Shown: positions 1 through 11,290, numbered from the stretch's first letter. The stretch is DNA of 64,000 nt from Theropithecus gelada (GCF_003255815.1 NC_037681.1:85911703-85975702), one strand, 5' to 3'. Notes: generated by a model from the letters alone, not told the origin. Program-made: numbers and translations.

Positions 1-1007
1 GGAGGAGGGAAGGGGAGGCAGAGGAAAGATTTATTGACAAAAATGGTGTATAAGTGGACCTGTGTGGTTCAATCTTCTTGTTTTTCAAGGTTCAACTGTA
101 GATGCTAAAGGCAAAATAAATCAGGTTAAGGGGGAGTGGGAGGTTGTAATTGTACATAGGTTGTGAGAAGGTGATGTTTAAACAGACAGGGTAAGTGAGT
201 TAGCCAGGATATATAGGAAAAGGATGTTCCAGATAAAGGGAGTAGCCAATGTAAAGGTCTTAAGTTAGGAACAAGCCTGGCATATTAAAGAATAAGCAAG
301 GAAGCCAGTGTGGTTGAGGGGAGAGCCACAGAAGATGAGGTCGGATAAGTAATATTGGTGCTTTGTGGGCTCTAATTAGGAATTGGGCTTTTACTCTGGG
401 TGAAATATGAGGCTGTTACAGGAAAGGGAGATGCTCAGATTTAGATTTCTCTGTTGTGTTGTGAGTATCCCATAAGGAGGGAAAGATAGAAGTTAGAACA
501 GTTGGAGACTTTGTCAGTCATTTAAGCAAAAGATAATGATTGTTAGGATTGGAGTAATAGTAGTAGAAGAAATAGAAATTACCAGATTATAGGTCTATTT
601 TGAAGGTAGGGCCAAAGAATTTTCTAATGCATTTGATATGGGTAATAGAGAATAAGGAGTCAGAGATGACTCCAAAGGTTTTGGCTTGACTGGAGAATGG
701 AGTTACCATCAACTGAGGTCTGGAGAAAAACTGAGAAAAGTAGAGCAGGGTTTGGAGGGAAATGAGCAAGAATTCAATTGTGGACATGTTGAGTTTGTAG
801 GTCCTTATTAGACATCCAAGCAGAAATGTCAAAACAGGTAGTTATATATATGAGATCAAGTTCAAGAGAAAAGACTGGGCTGGAGATACAAACTTGAGAG
901 TCATCCGGATATAAATGATACGGTTCAACAAAGAAGAGAGGGTAGACAGTGGTGAAAAGGCCAAGGACCAGAGAGATAGGAGGAGCCAGCAGAAGGAGAT
1001 TGAAAAC
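1..1007 (-). repeat. Ancient LINE relic (probably L2/CR1-class), copy 1
   Basis: The + strand carries a diverged copy of a dispersed mammalian repeat. Recognisable pieces are GCCAGTGTGG, AGATGAGGTCGG, GGGCTTTTACTCTGGGTGAAAT, GAGTCAGAGATGACTCCAAAG, GGACATGTTGAGTTTG, TTAGACATCCAAGCAGAAATG and CTGGGCTGGAGATAC. The same order recurs at 18605 and in part at 47365, which supports one family in the same orientation. I am sure it is an old interspersed repeat, less sure of its class. It lies in an ACTR2 intron and is cut at its right end by the Alu pair at 1016. Confidence 0.6.
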
Positions 1008-1015
1008 GCTAATGA

Positions 1016-1619
1016 GGCTGGGCGAGGTGGCTCCCAGCACTTTGGGAGGCCAAGGCGGGTGGATCTCTTGAGACCAGGAATTTGAGACCAGCCTGGCCAA
1101 CATGGCAAAACCCCATCTCTACTAAAAATACAAAATTAGCTGGGCGTGGTGGCGCACACCTGTAATCCCAGCTACTCAGGAGGCGGAGGCAGGAGAATTG
1201 CTTGAACCCAGGAGGGTGGAGGTTGCAGTGAGCTGAAATCACCCCACTGCACTCTGGCCTGAGCAACAGAGTGAGACTCTGTCTCAAAAAAAAAAAGAAA
1301 CAGGCCGGGCGCGGTGGCTCAAGCCTGTAATCCCAGCACTTTGGGAGGCCGAGACGGGCGGATCACGAGGTCAGGAGATCGAGACCATCCTGGCGAACAC
1401 GGTGAAACCCCGTCTCTACTAAAAAATACAAAAAACTAGCCGGGCGAGGCGGCGGGCGCCTGTAGTCCCAGCTACTCGGGAGGCTGAGGCAGGAGAATGG
1501 CGTAAACCCGGGGGGCGGAGCTTGCAGTGAGCTGAGATCCGGCCACTGCACTCCAGCCCGGGCGACAGAGCCAGACTCTGTCTCAAAAAAAAAAAAAAAA
1601 AGAAACAGAAAAAAAAAAA
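1016..1619 (+). repeat. AluS-like element with internal deletion, interrupted by a nested Alu
   Basis: The left part is 1016-1301 (GGCTGGGCGAGGTGGCTCCCAGC, lacking the usual CACGCCTGTAAT stretch). The poly(A) tail is split by the younger Alu at 1303-1601 and resumes at 1608-1619. The target-site duplication GCTAATGA is at 1008-1015 and 1621-1628, and bounds the whole nest. Confidence 0.9.
1303..1601 (+). repeat. Young AluY of the Old World monkey (YR-like) type
   Basis: This is a full-length, little-diverged AluY with CTAGCCGGGCGAG, GGCGTAAACCCGG and GATCCGGCCACTGC. It is inserted in the A-tail of the Alu beginning at 1016. Its own duplication AAAAAAAGAAACA is at 1290-1302 and 1595-1607. Confidence 0.9.
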
Positions 1620-1628
1620 TGCTAATGA

Positions 1629-2616
1629 AATAATGAAATAAGCAGTTACAGAGGAAAGAGAGAGCAAGAGAGCTATGGTCCTCACAGTTTAAATAAGTAA
1701 GTTTTCAAGGTTCTTTTATTTTTGTATATATGAGGTAGAAATATAATAACTTCTGTAGCTTTCCAGTTACTATTTAATGTAAATGTTTTGTTTATGAATG
1801 TTTAAATGTTGATGGATATTTTTGAAAGGGTTTAGAAGAAAATGTTGTTAGACAGTATTTTTAAAGCCTGTATTAAAACTCAATTTTTGTATTAAGTGTT
1901 TTGAAAATCTAAGATCATTTTTAAAGATTCCGTATGATTTCTTATGGCTTACATTTTAATATTCTTATTTGTTTGAGTACAAATATGTCTATGACTGATA
2001 GTGTCCTACCTTAATCTCATTAACATGCTTTCAAGTTGGTATGTGCATATATATGATCATTCTTCCATTTTCATCCCTGTGGAGGTGGAATAAAGGATGA
2101 TGGAATAAAATGCTATTCAGACTATCTAATTGTTTAATTGATGAGTATGTGTTTCAGAGTTGTAGAATTTAAATTCTATGTAATTTTCATTGTAAAATTT
2201 CTAAATATTTAGATATTCAGAGTGATAGGCAACCCTACCAGTCAAGGAGTGCTCAGTCTAGATCACCAAAAAAAATCATGCAGGATATTCCCAGACAACC
2301 TGGGCTACAGAGAATGAACATGTGTGTGACCAGTGAGGGCACCAAGGAAACAACTCCTCCTTCCAGGATAGTTCATTAGGAGGATGTAATTACAGTCTTG
2401 ATTCAAGTAGGGACTGGGCTTAGCAGCTAAGCCATTTCTGTATTTTCCAGCAATCAGGAAATAACCCTTTGCCATGCCATTTTACTGTTGTTCTTTCTTT
2501 CTTTCTTTCTTTTAATTTTTAAGCTGCTCAGAGTAGATAGAGCTACACTCTTGGCCCAGATTGAGGGAGGGGGTGTGAAGCTCTGTAAAGCAATTTCTGT
2601 ATTTTGTCTTTGAATT
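1629..2616 (+). other. ACTR2 intron, no gene
   Basis: AT-rich intronic sequence with a short (TTTC)n run at 2495-2511. I recognise no repeat family or coding segment in it. Confidence 0.6.
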
Positions 2617-2630
2617 AAAAGATATTTCCC

Positions 2631-2919
2631 TGGCTAGACGTGGTGGCTGACACCTGTAATCCCAACACTTTGGGAGGCCGAGGCAGGTGGATCATGAGGT
2701 CAGGAGTTCGAGACCAGCCTGGCCAACATAGTGAAACCCTGTCTCTACTAAAAATACAAAAATTAGCCAGGCATGGTGGTGCGTGCCTGTATTCCCAGCT
2801 ACTCGGGAGGCTGAGGCAGGAGAATTGCTTGAACCCAGGAGGTGGAGGTTGCAGTGAGCCGAAGTTGCACCACTGTACTCCAGCTTAGGCAACAGAGTGA
2901 GGTTTCATCTCAGAAAAAA
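2631..2919 (+). repeat. Alu (S-type), full length
   Basis: Begins TGGCTAGACGTGGTGGCTGA and ends in an A-run. The target-site duplication AAAAGATATTTCCCT is at 2617-2631 and 2920-2934. It lies 350 bases upstream of the ACTR2 exon at 3272. Confidence 0.9.
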
Positions 2920-3271
2920 AAAAGATATTTCCCTTAAGGGACATCAATTAAGAAAGTCTTGTTCAATACAGAGAGCTTTCTTTCACACTAATTAGTCATT
3001 AACTAATACACTAAGAAATCTTTGTTTTGTCGCACTTATGAAATACTTGGAGACTTAGTATGTATCCGGAAGTCTGTCTTCAGACTTGGAGCTCTGTAGC
3101 AGCAGGACTTTAATAAGAAACAAGAGGAGCTGATGAAAATGGAAGACTATTTCAGGTCCACTTTGATTCTATTTTGGGCAATTAATTCCACTTTGTGACC
3201 ATGAAGAAAACATATATTTATTATGTAAATTTCTAAATACTAGTTTTTTTTCTTTCTGTCCGCATTTACAG

Positions 3272-3344
3272 GTAATGTTTGAAACTTACCAGTTTTCCGG
3301 TGTATATGTAGCCATCCAGGCAGTTCTGACTTTGTACGCTCAAG
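3272..3344 (+). CDS. ACTR2: ACTR2 coding exon, residues 126-149 plus first base of codon 150
   Basis: This 73-nt exon is bounded by the acceptor GCATTTACAG and the donor CAAG|GTAGGT. It reads in frame VMFETYQFSGVYVAIQAVLT and then LYAQ, with one base left over that joins the next exon to make Gly150. In the actin fold this is the helix-rich part of subdomain 3 just before the second phosphate-binding loop. Val126 is the first residue visible, by counting back from the stop codon of a 394-residue protein. The exon is flanked by Alus in opposite orientations (2631, + strand; 3622, - strand), which matters for possible back-splicing. It is too short to be seen as an open frame on its own; the identification rests on the match to actin-family sequence and the phase continuity with 6491. 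Confidence 0.96.
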
Positions 3345-3621
3345 GTAGGTGAAGCTTAACTGTTAGAAAAAATCACTTCATCAGACATTTATTATGTACA
3401 TTTTATGTCAGAGAATTTGGTTTCTCAATAAGTTATAAGCCCCAGAAAAGTACATTATTTATATACCACACTTTGAAATATTTTCACAGTTTCTAAAATT
3501 TGTCAAATAAGATTTTATATACATTTTTATTTGCTTTGCTAAATATGGATTTAAGGTTAAAAAAAGGCTTAAAACTTATTTTTTTTTTTTAAATAGGATG
3601 TTCCCTCTTTTAAGCTATTTT

Positions 3622-3932
3622 AATTTTTTTTTTTTTTTTTTTTTTTGTGACAGATTTTTGCTCTTGTTACCCAGGCTGGAGTGCAACAGTGCAATCTCGG
3701 CTCACCGCAACCTCCACCTCCTGGGTTCAAGCGATTTTCCTGCTTCAGCCTCCTCCTGGGTAGTTGGGATTACAGGCATGTGCCACCACACCCGGCTAAT
3801 TTTGTATTTTTAGTAGAGATGGGGTTTCTCCATATTGGGCAGGCTGTTCTCAAACTCCCGATCTCACGTGATCCACCCGCCTCATCCTCCTGAAGTGCTG
3901 GGATTACATGCATGAGTCACTGTGCCCAGCAT
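3622..3932 (-). repeat. Alu, full length
   Basis: A T-run at 3623-3645, then the Alu complement through CACTGTGCCCAGC. The target-site duplication AGCTATTTT is at 3613-3621 and 3933-3941. It is opposite in orientation to the Alu at 2631, on the other side of the exon at 3272. Confidence 0.9.
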
Positions 3933-3941
3933 AGCTATTTT

Positions 3942-4625
3942 TTTATGCATGGAATTTGTCCTCAGAATTGACTCGAGTTAAATAAAAAACACAGAGATTC
4001 AAAAAGGTAGCATAAAATCATGCCTGTCAAATATATAGTAGATTAAAAAGGAGAAGGTAAACATTTGGGAGTGCATGTCTAACTTTGGGGGGGGGTTTAA
4101 TGGAGGGGACTACTTATATTCCGTTGATATTTCCATTAGCAGCTGCCTCCCTCGTTATTGGAAATAAAATATTGGCCATGTCGGGAGAGCTCTTTTTTTT
4201 TTTTTATGGTCTTATAAATTCAACAGAAACTTATTGAGAATGTCTGGGCCTGTCAGATATGTGCCAAGGAGTCTTTTAGGCACTTAATGGGATAATCCAG
4301 TGGGAAAAGGGTGTGGCACTGGAAATGGGTCAAGTGTGTTTGGAGAAAGGCCAGTGTGTGACCTGGTGGAAGTGGTAGAAAATAAGGTGAGGTGGGTAGG
4401 AAGGGCTCTTTGGGAAATAAAATGTAAATTCTTGCTTTAGTCAGTGTTACTGGGAGTATTTTTGAATTGATGATGGTGTGGATTCCTCTTTTTTTTTTTT
4501 TTTTTTGCAATGGAAAGCCTCTTCTTTAGAAGAGTACAGTATTCAAGGTCCGTATATGAGTTTTATTTATGAGGCTTATTGCATCAATAATTATATCAAC
4601 TTAAAATGTTATCAACTTAAAAAGG
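3942..4625 (+). other. ACTR2 intron, no gene
   Basis: Single-copy-looking sequence with T-runs at 4192-4205 and 4490-4506 and a G8 run at 4088. The segment 4220-4400 (CAACAGAAACTTATTGAGAATGTC onward) has the look of an old degraded repeat that I cannot name. No coding signal. Confidence 0.5.
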
Positions 4626-4636
4626 AGGTAGTTTTA

Positions 4637-4928
4637 GGCTGGGTGCGGTGGCTCACACCTGTAATCCCAGCACCTTGGGAGGCCAAGGTGGGCGGATCAC
4701 AAAGTCAGGAGATTGAGACTAACATGGTGAAACCCTGTCTCTAGTAAAAATACAAAAAATTAGCCAGGCATGGTGGTGGCGGGTGCCTGTAGTCCCAGCT
4801 ACTCAGGAGAGTGAGGCAGGAGAATGACATGAATCCGGAAGGTGGAGCTTGCAGTGAGCCAAGATCGTGCCTCTGCACTCCAGTCTGGACGACAGAGTGA
4901 GACTCCGTCTCACCAAAAAAAAAAAAAA
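4637..4928 (+). repeat. Alu, full length
   Basis: Begins GGCTGGGTGCGGTGGCTCAC. The target-site duplication AGGTAGTTTTA is at 4626-4636 and 4929-4939. It lacks the piece usually lying between GATTGAGA and CTAACATGG. Confidence 0.9.
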
Positions 4929-5118
4929 AGGTAGTTTTAATAAATGTTTCCCAAGACAAATTATTGTAATTAAATACTATAATACATGCAAAATTATATA
5001 AGAAAAAGGGAGACAGTCTATTAGGGATGAGAACCAAATAACATAATACTGACATGTTATAGATAATTGCATATTTTGGTTTAAAATAACTTTTTAAATT
5101 AAAAAATGTAAGTTTTTG

Positions 5119-5435
5119 GGCCGGGCGCGGTGGCTCGCGCCTGTAATCCCAGCACTTTGGGAGGCCGAGGTGGGCAGATCACGAGGTCAGGAGATCGAGA
5201 TCATCCTGACTAACACGGTGAAACCCCATCTCTACTAAAAAAAAAATACAAAAAATTAGCCGGACGTGGTGGCAGGCGCCTGTAATCGCAGCTACTAGGG
5301 AGGCTGAGGCAGGAGAATTGCTTGAACCGAGGAGGTGGAAGTTTCAGTGAGCCAAGATCGCGCCATTACACTCCAGCCTGGGTGACAGAGTTAGACTCTG
5401 TCTCAAAAAATAAAATAAAATAAATAAAATTTTAA
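5119..5435 (+). repeat. AluY-like element with (AAAT) tail
   Basis: Begins GGCCGGGCGCGGTGGCTCGC with the AluY phrase GATCACGAGGTCAGGAGATCGA. The tail has become (TAAAA)n/(TAAA)n. Confidence 0.88.
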
Positions 5436-5446
5436 AAAAGTTTCTT

Positions 5447-5667
5447 TGACTAGGTATGGTGTCTCATGCCTTTGTAATCCCAGCACTTTGAGAAGCCAAG
5501 GCGGGCAAATTGCTGGATCTCTGGAGTTTGGGACCAGCCTGGGCAACATAGTGAGATCCCTGTCTCTACAAAAAATAAAATTATCTGGGTGTGGTAGCAC
5601 ACACCTATAGTCGCAGCCACTTGAGAGGCTGAGGTGAGAGGATCACTTGAGCCTAGGAGGTTGAGGA
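5447..5667 (+). repeat. 3'-truncated old Alu
   Basis: Begins TGACTAGGTATGGTGTCTCATGCC and follows the Alu consensus to GGATCACTTGAGCCTAGGAGGTTGAGG, then stops without the end of the right arm or an A-tail. Confidence 0.8.
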
Positions 5668-5922
5668 AACATGAGAAACAAAGCAGCTTCTTTGCTGTTC
5701 TTTTATTATGAGGTTTAACTGACATTGCCTTTTATTATAAGGTTTCCAGTGAATAATCAAAGTGATGCTTTGGGTAGTCACGTTTAATTTTTCTCAGATT
5801 TCTAGTTGTCTAGTATCCATAGGCATTTTTCCAGAATACACCGTATATGTTATTTGTAGTATATTCAAAACTATCTAAGTTGAAAAAAATGAAGAATTGT
5901 ACAGAGCTTTAAGAACATGTTC

Positions 5923-6232
5923 TGCTGGGTATGGTGGCTCATACCTGTAACCCCAACAGTTTGGGAGGCCAAGGCGGACAGATCACTTGAGGCCGGGAGT
6001 TCGAGACCAGGTTGGGCAACATGGGGAAACCCTGTCTCTACAAAAAAATACAAAAATTAGCCAGGCATGATGGAGGAGCATGTCTGTAGTCCCAGCTACT
6101 CAGGAGGCTAATGTGGGAAGTATGACTGGAACCCAGGAAATGAAGGTTGCAGTGAGCCTAGATTGAGCCACTGGTACTTCTCCAGCCTTGGTGACAGAGC
6201 CAGATCCTGTCTCAAAAAAAAAAAAAAAAAAA
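5923..6232 (+). repeat. Alu (old, S/J-type), full length
   Basis: Begins TGCTGGGTATGGTGGCTCATACC and ends in an A19 run. It lies just 258 bases upstream of the ACTR2 exon at 6491. Confidence 0.88.
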
Positions 6233-6490
6233 GTCCTGTTTTTCAGTCCTCGGTCTCAGGGTCTGTTTCTTCTCACCTCCTTGGGCAGCACATAATAGTA
6301 GACCAGAAGTCTGAAAAGAGAACACTCGCTTTAATACTTATGCATTAGAAAAACCTGCAAAGTAAATAATAAATTCTGGCTTCTAGTTGGTTACGTTTCT
6401 ATTTTGGCTTCCGTACTGTATTTGGAACTTGCTGGCTTTGATTTTTCTGATACGACTTTTTATTTAACCCCCCCTCCGGCTTTTATGCAG

Positions 6491-6627
6491 GTTTATTGAC
6501 TGGTGTAGTGGTAGACTCTGGAGATGGTGTGACTCACATTTGCCCAGTATATGAAGGCTTTTCTCTCCCTCATCTTACCAGGAGACTGGATATTGCTGGG
6601 AGGGATATAACTAGATATCTTATCAAG
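6491..6627 (+). CDS. ACTR2: ACTR2 coding exon, residues 150-195 (phosphate-2 loop)
   Basis: This 137-nt exon has the acceptor TTTTATGCAG and the donor ATCAAG|GTAAGT. It starts with two bases that complete Gly150, then reads LLTGVVVDSGDGVTHICPVY and on to RDITRYLIK. The motif DSGDG at residues 158-162 is the second phosphate-binding loop of the actin/Hsp70/hexokinase ATPase fold; it contacts ATP phosphates and the metal. YEGFSLPH just after it is typical of actins and Arps (compare YEGYALPH of actin). The exon ends on a complete codon (Lys195). Reading through the donor adds intron-encoded residues after Lys195, so the open frame continuing to about 6684 is not coding. Confidence 0.97.
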
Positions 6628-7325
6628 GTAAGTGAAAGGAAAATATCATGGAAATTAAATTTTGTAATTTGTTTACCATCTTAACACAGAATTGAATGTA
6701 TCATTTTAGGATTCCAGTAAATCTGTACCACTAGAGAAATTACCCAATTACCTCCCTTATTTATATAAAAATCCATATAAGTTTTATACACATGAAGAGA
6801 AAAAGATACATAAAAACAAGAAAAAAAGATGTACAAACATGATCTCTGTATACTACTGAGAGTACATTATATCATTACCTAATTATATTTGTTATTCCTG
6901 AGGAATGAGTAGACAGATATTTCAAGGATGGAAGAGACCCCTATCTTGAAACTTTCCTGGTCAGCTCAGGCAGCCTTTTCTGCCATAAAACCTTTCTTTG
7001 AGCAGGTATGTTTTAAGCCATATTCTTGGTTGGGTTGCCTACACTTGTCCTTTCCCACAAAATACAGTGATAGCAAATTAATGATATTTGAGAAAAACAG
7101 CCCAAATACACCAGACTTTAATGTTTAGTAGTTTTCATGGAATATATCCAGTTTTTAACATTTACTATTTTAGTTTACTTGTGACTATAACTAGTTATAA
7201 TTTTCTTTAAAACATTGCTGGAGAAGGTACATAAGGCGTCTACTTGCTAACATATATCATTTTGAATATTAAAATTTAGAAAATGGTTTATACCAGAATT
7301 CTGTAATTACTCTATCCTCTCCAGG
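6628..7325 (+). other. ACTR2 intron, no gene
   Basis: AT-rich intron. The open stretch 6928-7128 has no family resemblance and no splice signals at its ends. I see no recognisable repeat. Confidence 0.55.
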
Positions 7326-7326
7326 A

Positions 7327-7506
7327 CAGTGGTTCTCACCAGGAGACAGTGCTGTCCCCTGGGGGATATTAGCAATTTCTGGATGCATTTTTGGTTGTCT
7401 GAGCTGGGCAGGAATGCTACTGAACATTCTGTAATGAATAGGGCTGGCTGCACCACAAACAATGTATAGTCTGTCAGTGGTGCTACTGTTAAGAAACCCT
7501 GTCTCT
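7327..7506 (+). mobile_element. MER20-type hAT DNA transposon relic
   Basis: CAGTGGTTCTCACCAGGAGAC at the left end and a right end ...TTAAGAAACCCTG, with internal TTTTTGGTTGTCTGAGCTGGG, GAATGCTACTGAACATTC and CAGTGGTGCT, match the MER20 pattern. It is non-autonomous and carries no transposase. A second copy is at 43573. Confidence 0.75.
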
Positions 7507-7511
7507 GCATT

Positions 7512-8276
7512 AAATTGGGTTGCACTGTCTTTACCTTGACATTGGGTTCCTTCAGGGTCATTTAAAGTAATCCTCCTCATGAGGGGAGATTAAATTAATG
7601 AAAATTATAATACTCTCATTTTAGGCCAAAATTCAAAGGGTAACCAACAGAATTTCTGGGGTTGTCTTTAGAACACAGACTCAAATATTAGAGGATATTT
7701 TTTTTTATTTGTAAAGTCTAGTAATGTTTTTTCTCTCAGTGGGTTTTTTTAAAAAAAACTAATATTTTCTAGCATTTAAGAAACATAACAATAGAGATTA
7801 TACCTTTGAGTATCCCAATAATTCCCTTATCATTTGTTAAACAAATGCTATTGCCGTTCTAATATGTGCCAGACGCAGTACTAGAAGCTAAAGATAAAAC
7901 TTTTAAAGACTTGGGGGCATTTCGTAAATATGGCATTAATTGTATGAGCAAACTGCAGGCTACAGGAGTCCAGCACTAAAATAATATTTATTAATATACT
8001 TTTGATTGTTTATCAAAACATTACTACTCATGTAGAGCTTTTCAAAAACTGACTTTTCTAGTCATTTTACTGACTTATTTATGAATTGTTAATTATTTTA
8101 CCCTCTCTAAATCCTTTTATGGGGGGTAAACTCCTACTTCTGAAATACTCAGTAGGAGCTGAGAATCCACTGCCCATTCTGTTATTGAGGTGACATATTT
8201 AATGAGCAGTAATAGCTTTTGCAGAGTAGAACTCATTCAGATCTATTATGAACTTACTGCTATTGTTTTGTACCAG
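7512..8276 (+). other. ACTR2 intron, no gene
   Basis: AT-rich sequence before the exon at 8277. 7800-7890 (TTTGTTAAACAAATGCTATTGC...ATGTGCCAGACGCAG) may be a worn MIR/L2 piece. Nothing coding. Confidence 0.5.
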
Positions 8277-8426
8277 CTGCTTCTGTTGCGAGGATATGCC
8301 TTCAACCACTCTGCTGATTTTGAAACGGTTCGCATGATTAAAGAAAAACTGTGTTACGTGGGATATAATATTGAGCAAGAGCAGAAACTGGCCTTAGAAA
8401 CCACAGTACTAGTTGAATCTTATACA
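8277..8426 (+). CDS. ACTR2: ACTR2 coding exon, residues 196-245
   Basis: This 150-nt exon holds exactly 50 codons and is phase 0 at both ends. The acceptor is TTTTGTACCAG and the donor is TATACA|GTAAGT. It reads LLLLRGYAFNHSADFETVRM, then IKEKLCYVGYNIEQEQKLAL and ETTVLVESYT. Residues 214-218 (RMIKE) are part of the nucleotide site of Arp2, equivalent to the actin segment contacting the adenine. Tyr202 and Thr237/Thr238, described as phosphorylation sites that help activate Arp2, are all encoded here. Because both ends are in phase 0, skipping the exon would remove 50 residues of subdomain 4 without a frameshift. The next intron is the longest in the window (5172 bp) and contains an L1PA fragment and several Alus. 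Confidence 0.97.
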
Positions 8427-9226
8427 GTAAGTGTTTCCAGTGTATAATATATATATATATGTTTTAAAGTGGGCAGCCATGGTTATTGGTGTCAGCTTGA
8501 GGTTTTCTTAAGAATCAGTATTTTTGTCTTGGGTTGTTGCAATATGTATATGTGTGACTTTTAATGTCTCTTTCTACATTAAGATGCTATTTAATTATTT
8601 TAGGGCACCATATAATGCAAATTTAAGCAAGAATCATAAATTACTCTCTACACTAGGATATAATTAGATGCGAGATGTTATTTTGAGATTCTAGTATTTG
8701 GCATAGCATTTCTCAACATATGTTTCACAGAACTTTATTTCCCTGAGATGTTAATAAGCATTTCACAAAAATTAAAAAGAATTACATTGTCAAATAAGTT
8801 TGGGAAATCACTGTAGAACTCAAGAGCCTTTGGTATGCTAATATATACACAATTAATATAGTATGCGTGTTTCTCAGACTTACACTCTAGGACTTTTCAG
8901 AATTTCATGGGATTAGTGGTCTAAGAAACGTACTTTGGAAATGGTCATTCTGGAGCATTGCTTTACTAATTCAGTAGGTGGCAGCCTTTCCTGACTTAAT
9001 ATTTTTTAATGAGGTGTTAAATGTTAACTTGAAATTGTAACTAATGAAATTTAGGACCTAGTTATAGTTTATAATACCAGAGGAGTTGACTAGTTATTAC
9101 TAAAATGAAATAGTAATAGGCAATAAAGGCAAGTATTTTAAAACCATATGATGCATACTAGCTCTACATATTCACAAATATGTGCAAAATAGTCATTTTA
9201 AAAATAATTATAAAAAATTTGTTGTT
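8427..9226 (+). other. ACTR2 intron, no gene
   Basis: Contains a (TA)n run at 8446-8460. The segment 8690-8950 (GCATTTCTCAACATATGTTTCACAGAAC...) resembles an old MER-type DNA transposon but is too diverged to name. No coding signal. Confidence 0.5.
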
Positions 9227-9524
9227 GGCTGGGTGCAGTGGCTCACGCCTGTAAATCCCAGCACTTTGGGAGGCCGAGGAGGGTGGATCACCTGAGGTCA
9301 GGAGTTGGAGACCAGCCTGGCCAACATGGCGTAAACCCCATCTACTAAAAATGCAAAAAATTAGCTGAGCAAGGTAGTGGGCACCTGTAATCTCAGCTAC
9401 TCAGCAGGCTGAGGAAGGAGAATTGCTTCAGCCCAGGAGGCAGAGGCTGCAGTGAGCTGAGATCATGCCACTGCACTCCAACCTGGGTGACAGAGCAAGA
9501 CTCCATGTTGTAAAAAAAAAAAAA
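9227..9524 (+). repeat. Alu, full length
   Basis: Begins GGCTGGGTGCAGTGGCTCAC and ends with TGTTG and an A13 run where the usual TCTC would be. A weak duplication GTTGTT flanks it. Confidence 0.88.
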
Positions 9525-9570
9525 TGAGTTGTTAAGATAGTGACCCAAATATTCAGTAAACCTATTTTAA

Positions 9571-10702
9571 ATTTTTTTTTAATTTATTTTTTATTACACT
9601 TTAAGTTCTGAGATACACGTGCAGAAAATGCAAGTTTGTTACATAGGTATACATGTGCTATGGTGGTTTGCTGCACCCATCAACCCGTCATCTGCATTAG
9701 ATATTTCTCCTAATGCTATCCCTCCCCTTGCCCCCCAACCCACGACAGGCCCCATGTGTGATGTTCCCCTTCCAGTGCCCATATGTTCTCATTGTTCAAC
9801 TCCCACTTATGAGTGAGAACATTTGGTGTTTGGTTTTCTGTTCCTGTGTTAATTTGCTGAGAATGATGGTTTCCAGCTCCACCCATGTCCCTGTAAAGGA
9901 CATGAACTCATTCTTTTTTTATGGCTGCATGGTATTCCATGGTGTATATGTGCCACGGTTTCTTTATCCACTGCAACATTGATGGGCATTTGGGTTGGTA
10001 CCAAGTCTTTACTGTTGTGAATGGTGCTGCAATAAACATATGTATGCATGTGTCTTTATAGTAGCTTGATTTATAATCCTTTGGGTATATAACCAGTAAT
10101 GGGATCGCTGGGTCAAATGGTATTTCTAGTTCTAGATTCTTGAGGAATCACCACACTGTCTTCCACAATGGTTGAACTAATTTACACTCCCACCAACAGT
10201 GTAAAAGCGTTCCTATTTCTCTACATCCTCTCTGGCATCTGTTGTTCCCTGACTTTTTAAGGATCACCATTCTAACTGGCATGAGATTTTGTGGTTTTGA
10301 TTTGTATTTCTCTAATGACCAGTGATGACTAGGTTTTTTTCATATGTTTATTGGCCACATAAATGTCTTCTTTTGAAAAGTATCTGTTCATATCCTTTGC
10401 CCACTTTTTGATGGGGCTATTTGTCTTTTTCTTGTAAATTTGTTTAAGTTCCTTGTAGATTCTGGATATTAACCGTTTGTCAGATGGATAGATTGCAAAA
10501 AATTTTCCCATTCTGTAGGTTGCCTGTTCACTCTGTTGATAGTTTCTTTTGCTGTGCAAGAAGCTCTTTAGTTTAATTAGATCCCATTTGTCTATTTTGG
10601 CTTTTGTTGCAATTGCTTTTGGTGTTTTAGTCATGAAGTCTTCGCCCATGCCTGTGTCCTGAATGGTATTGTCTAGGTTTTCTTCTAGGAGTAAACCCAT
10701 TT
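9571..10702 (-). mobile_element. 5'-truncated L1 (L1PA/PB type), 3' end with ORF2 tail
   Basis: On the - strand this is the last ~1.1 kb of a primate L1. The 3'UTR and tail are at the left (T-run near 9571, then TTATTACACTTTAAGTTCTGAG) and the C-terminal part of the ORF2 protein at the right. The - strand frame 10700-10329 keeps 123 residues, including IKLKSFLHSKRNYQQSEQAT and KRLISRIYKELKQIYKKK, typical of the L1 ORF2p C-terminal region. The reverse transcriptase and endonuclease domains are absent, so it is a dead copy. A small deletion near 10290 removes GGTATCTCATT. It sits in the largest ACTR2 intron, antisense to the gene. Confidence 0.92.
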
Positions 10703-10922
10703 TGTAACTTAATCATCTCCAGATTTGCTCTGGAGATTCCTTCCTGAAGTCTTCTTGATAGTTTCTCTAGTTGTCTAACTTTCCATCTACCTGATTAGTT
10801 TGTAAGAAAGTGGCTGGCACAGGGCAAAAGATAAGCAAACTAGAAATGTAAAACGTGTTTTATTTCTTCCTTCTCTCTTTTCTCAAAGCATTTGAGGTAG
10901 ACTACAAAAATATATACAAATA
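10703..10922 (+). other. ACTR2 intron, no gene
   Basis: Short unassigned stretch between the L1 and the next Alu, with no signal. Confidence 0.5.
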
Positions 10923-11225
10923 GGCTGGGTGTAGTGGCTCACACCTGTAATCCCAGCATTTTGGAAGGCTGAGATAGGAGGATCACTTGAGGCCAGGAGT
11001 TCATGACCAGCCTGGGCAATGTAACAAGAAGACCCTGTCTCTACAAAAAATACAAAAATTTGCCAGGCGTAGTGGCACATGCATGTAGTCCTAGCTAGTT
11101 GAGAGGCTGAGGTGGGAAGATTGCTTGAGCCCAGGAGTTCAAGGCTGAAGTTTTGAGGCAGAGCTAGGATTGCACCACTGCACTCCTGCCTGGGTGAAGG
11201 AGCGAGACCCTGTCTCAAAAAAACA
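10923..11225 (+). repeat. Alu (J-type), full length
   Basis: Begins GGCTGGGTGTAGTGGCTCAC, with the older phrase GATCACTTGAGGCCAGGAGTTC and many differences. An AT-rich simple repeat (11237-11290) follows its tail. Confidence 0.88.
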
Positions 11226-11236
11226 AAGCAAAAACC

Positions 11237-11290
11237 CATATATATATTTACATATATATATATATTTGATATATACACACACATATATAC
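11237..11290. repeat. AT-rich microsatellite
   Basis: Impure (TA)n with ATATATATATATTTGATATA and an ACACACACATATATAC end. It probably grew from the tail of the Alu at 10923. Confidence 0.75.

Noticed and set aside
6491..6684. A 62-residue frame starting inside the exon at 6491 as a separate gene
   Set aside because: Its N-terminal part is ACTR2 residues and its end is intron read-through past the GTAAGT donor.
10329..10700. A 123-residue - strand frame
   Set aside because: It is the C-terminal remnant of L1 ORF2 in a 5'-truncated copy without endonuclease or reverse transcriptase; annotated as part of the L1 and not as a gene.
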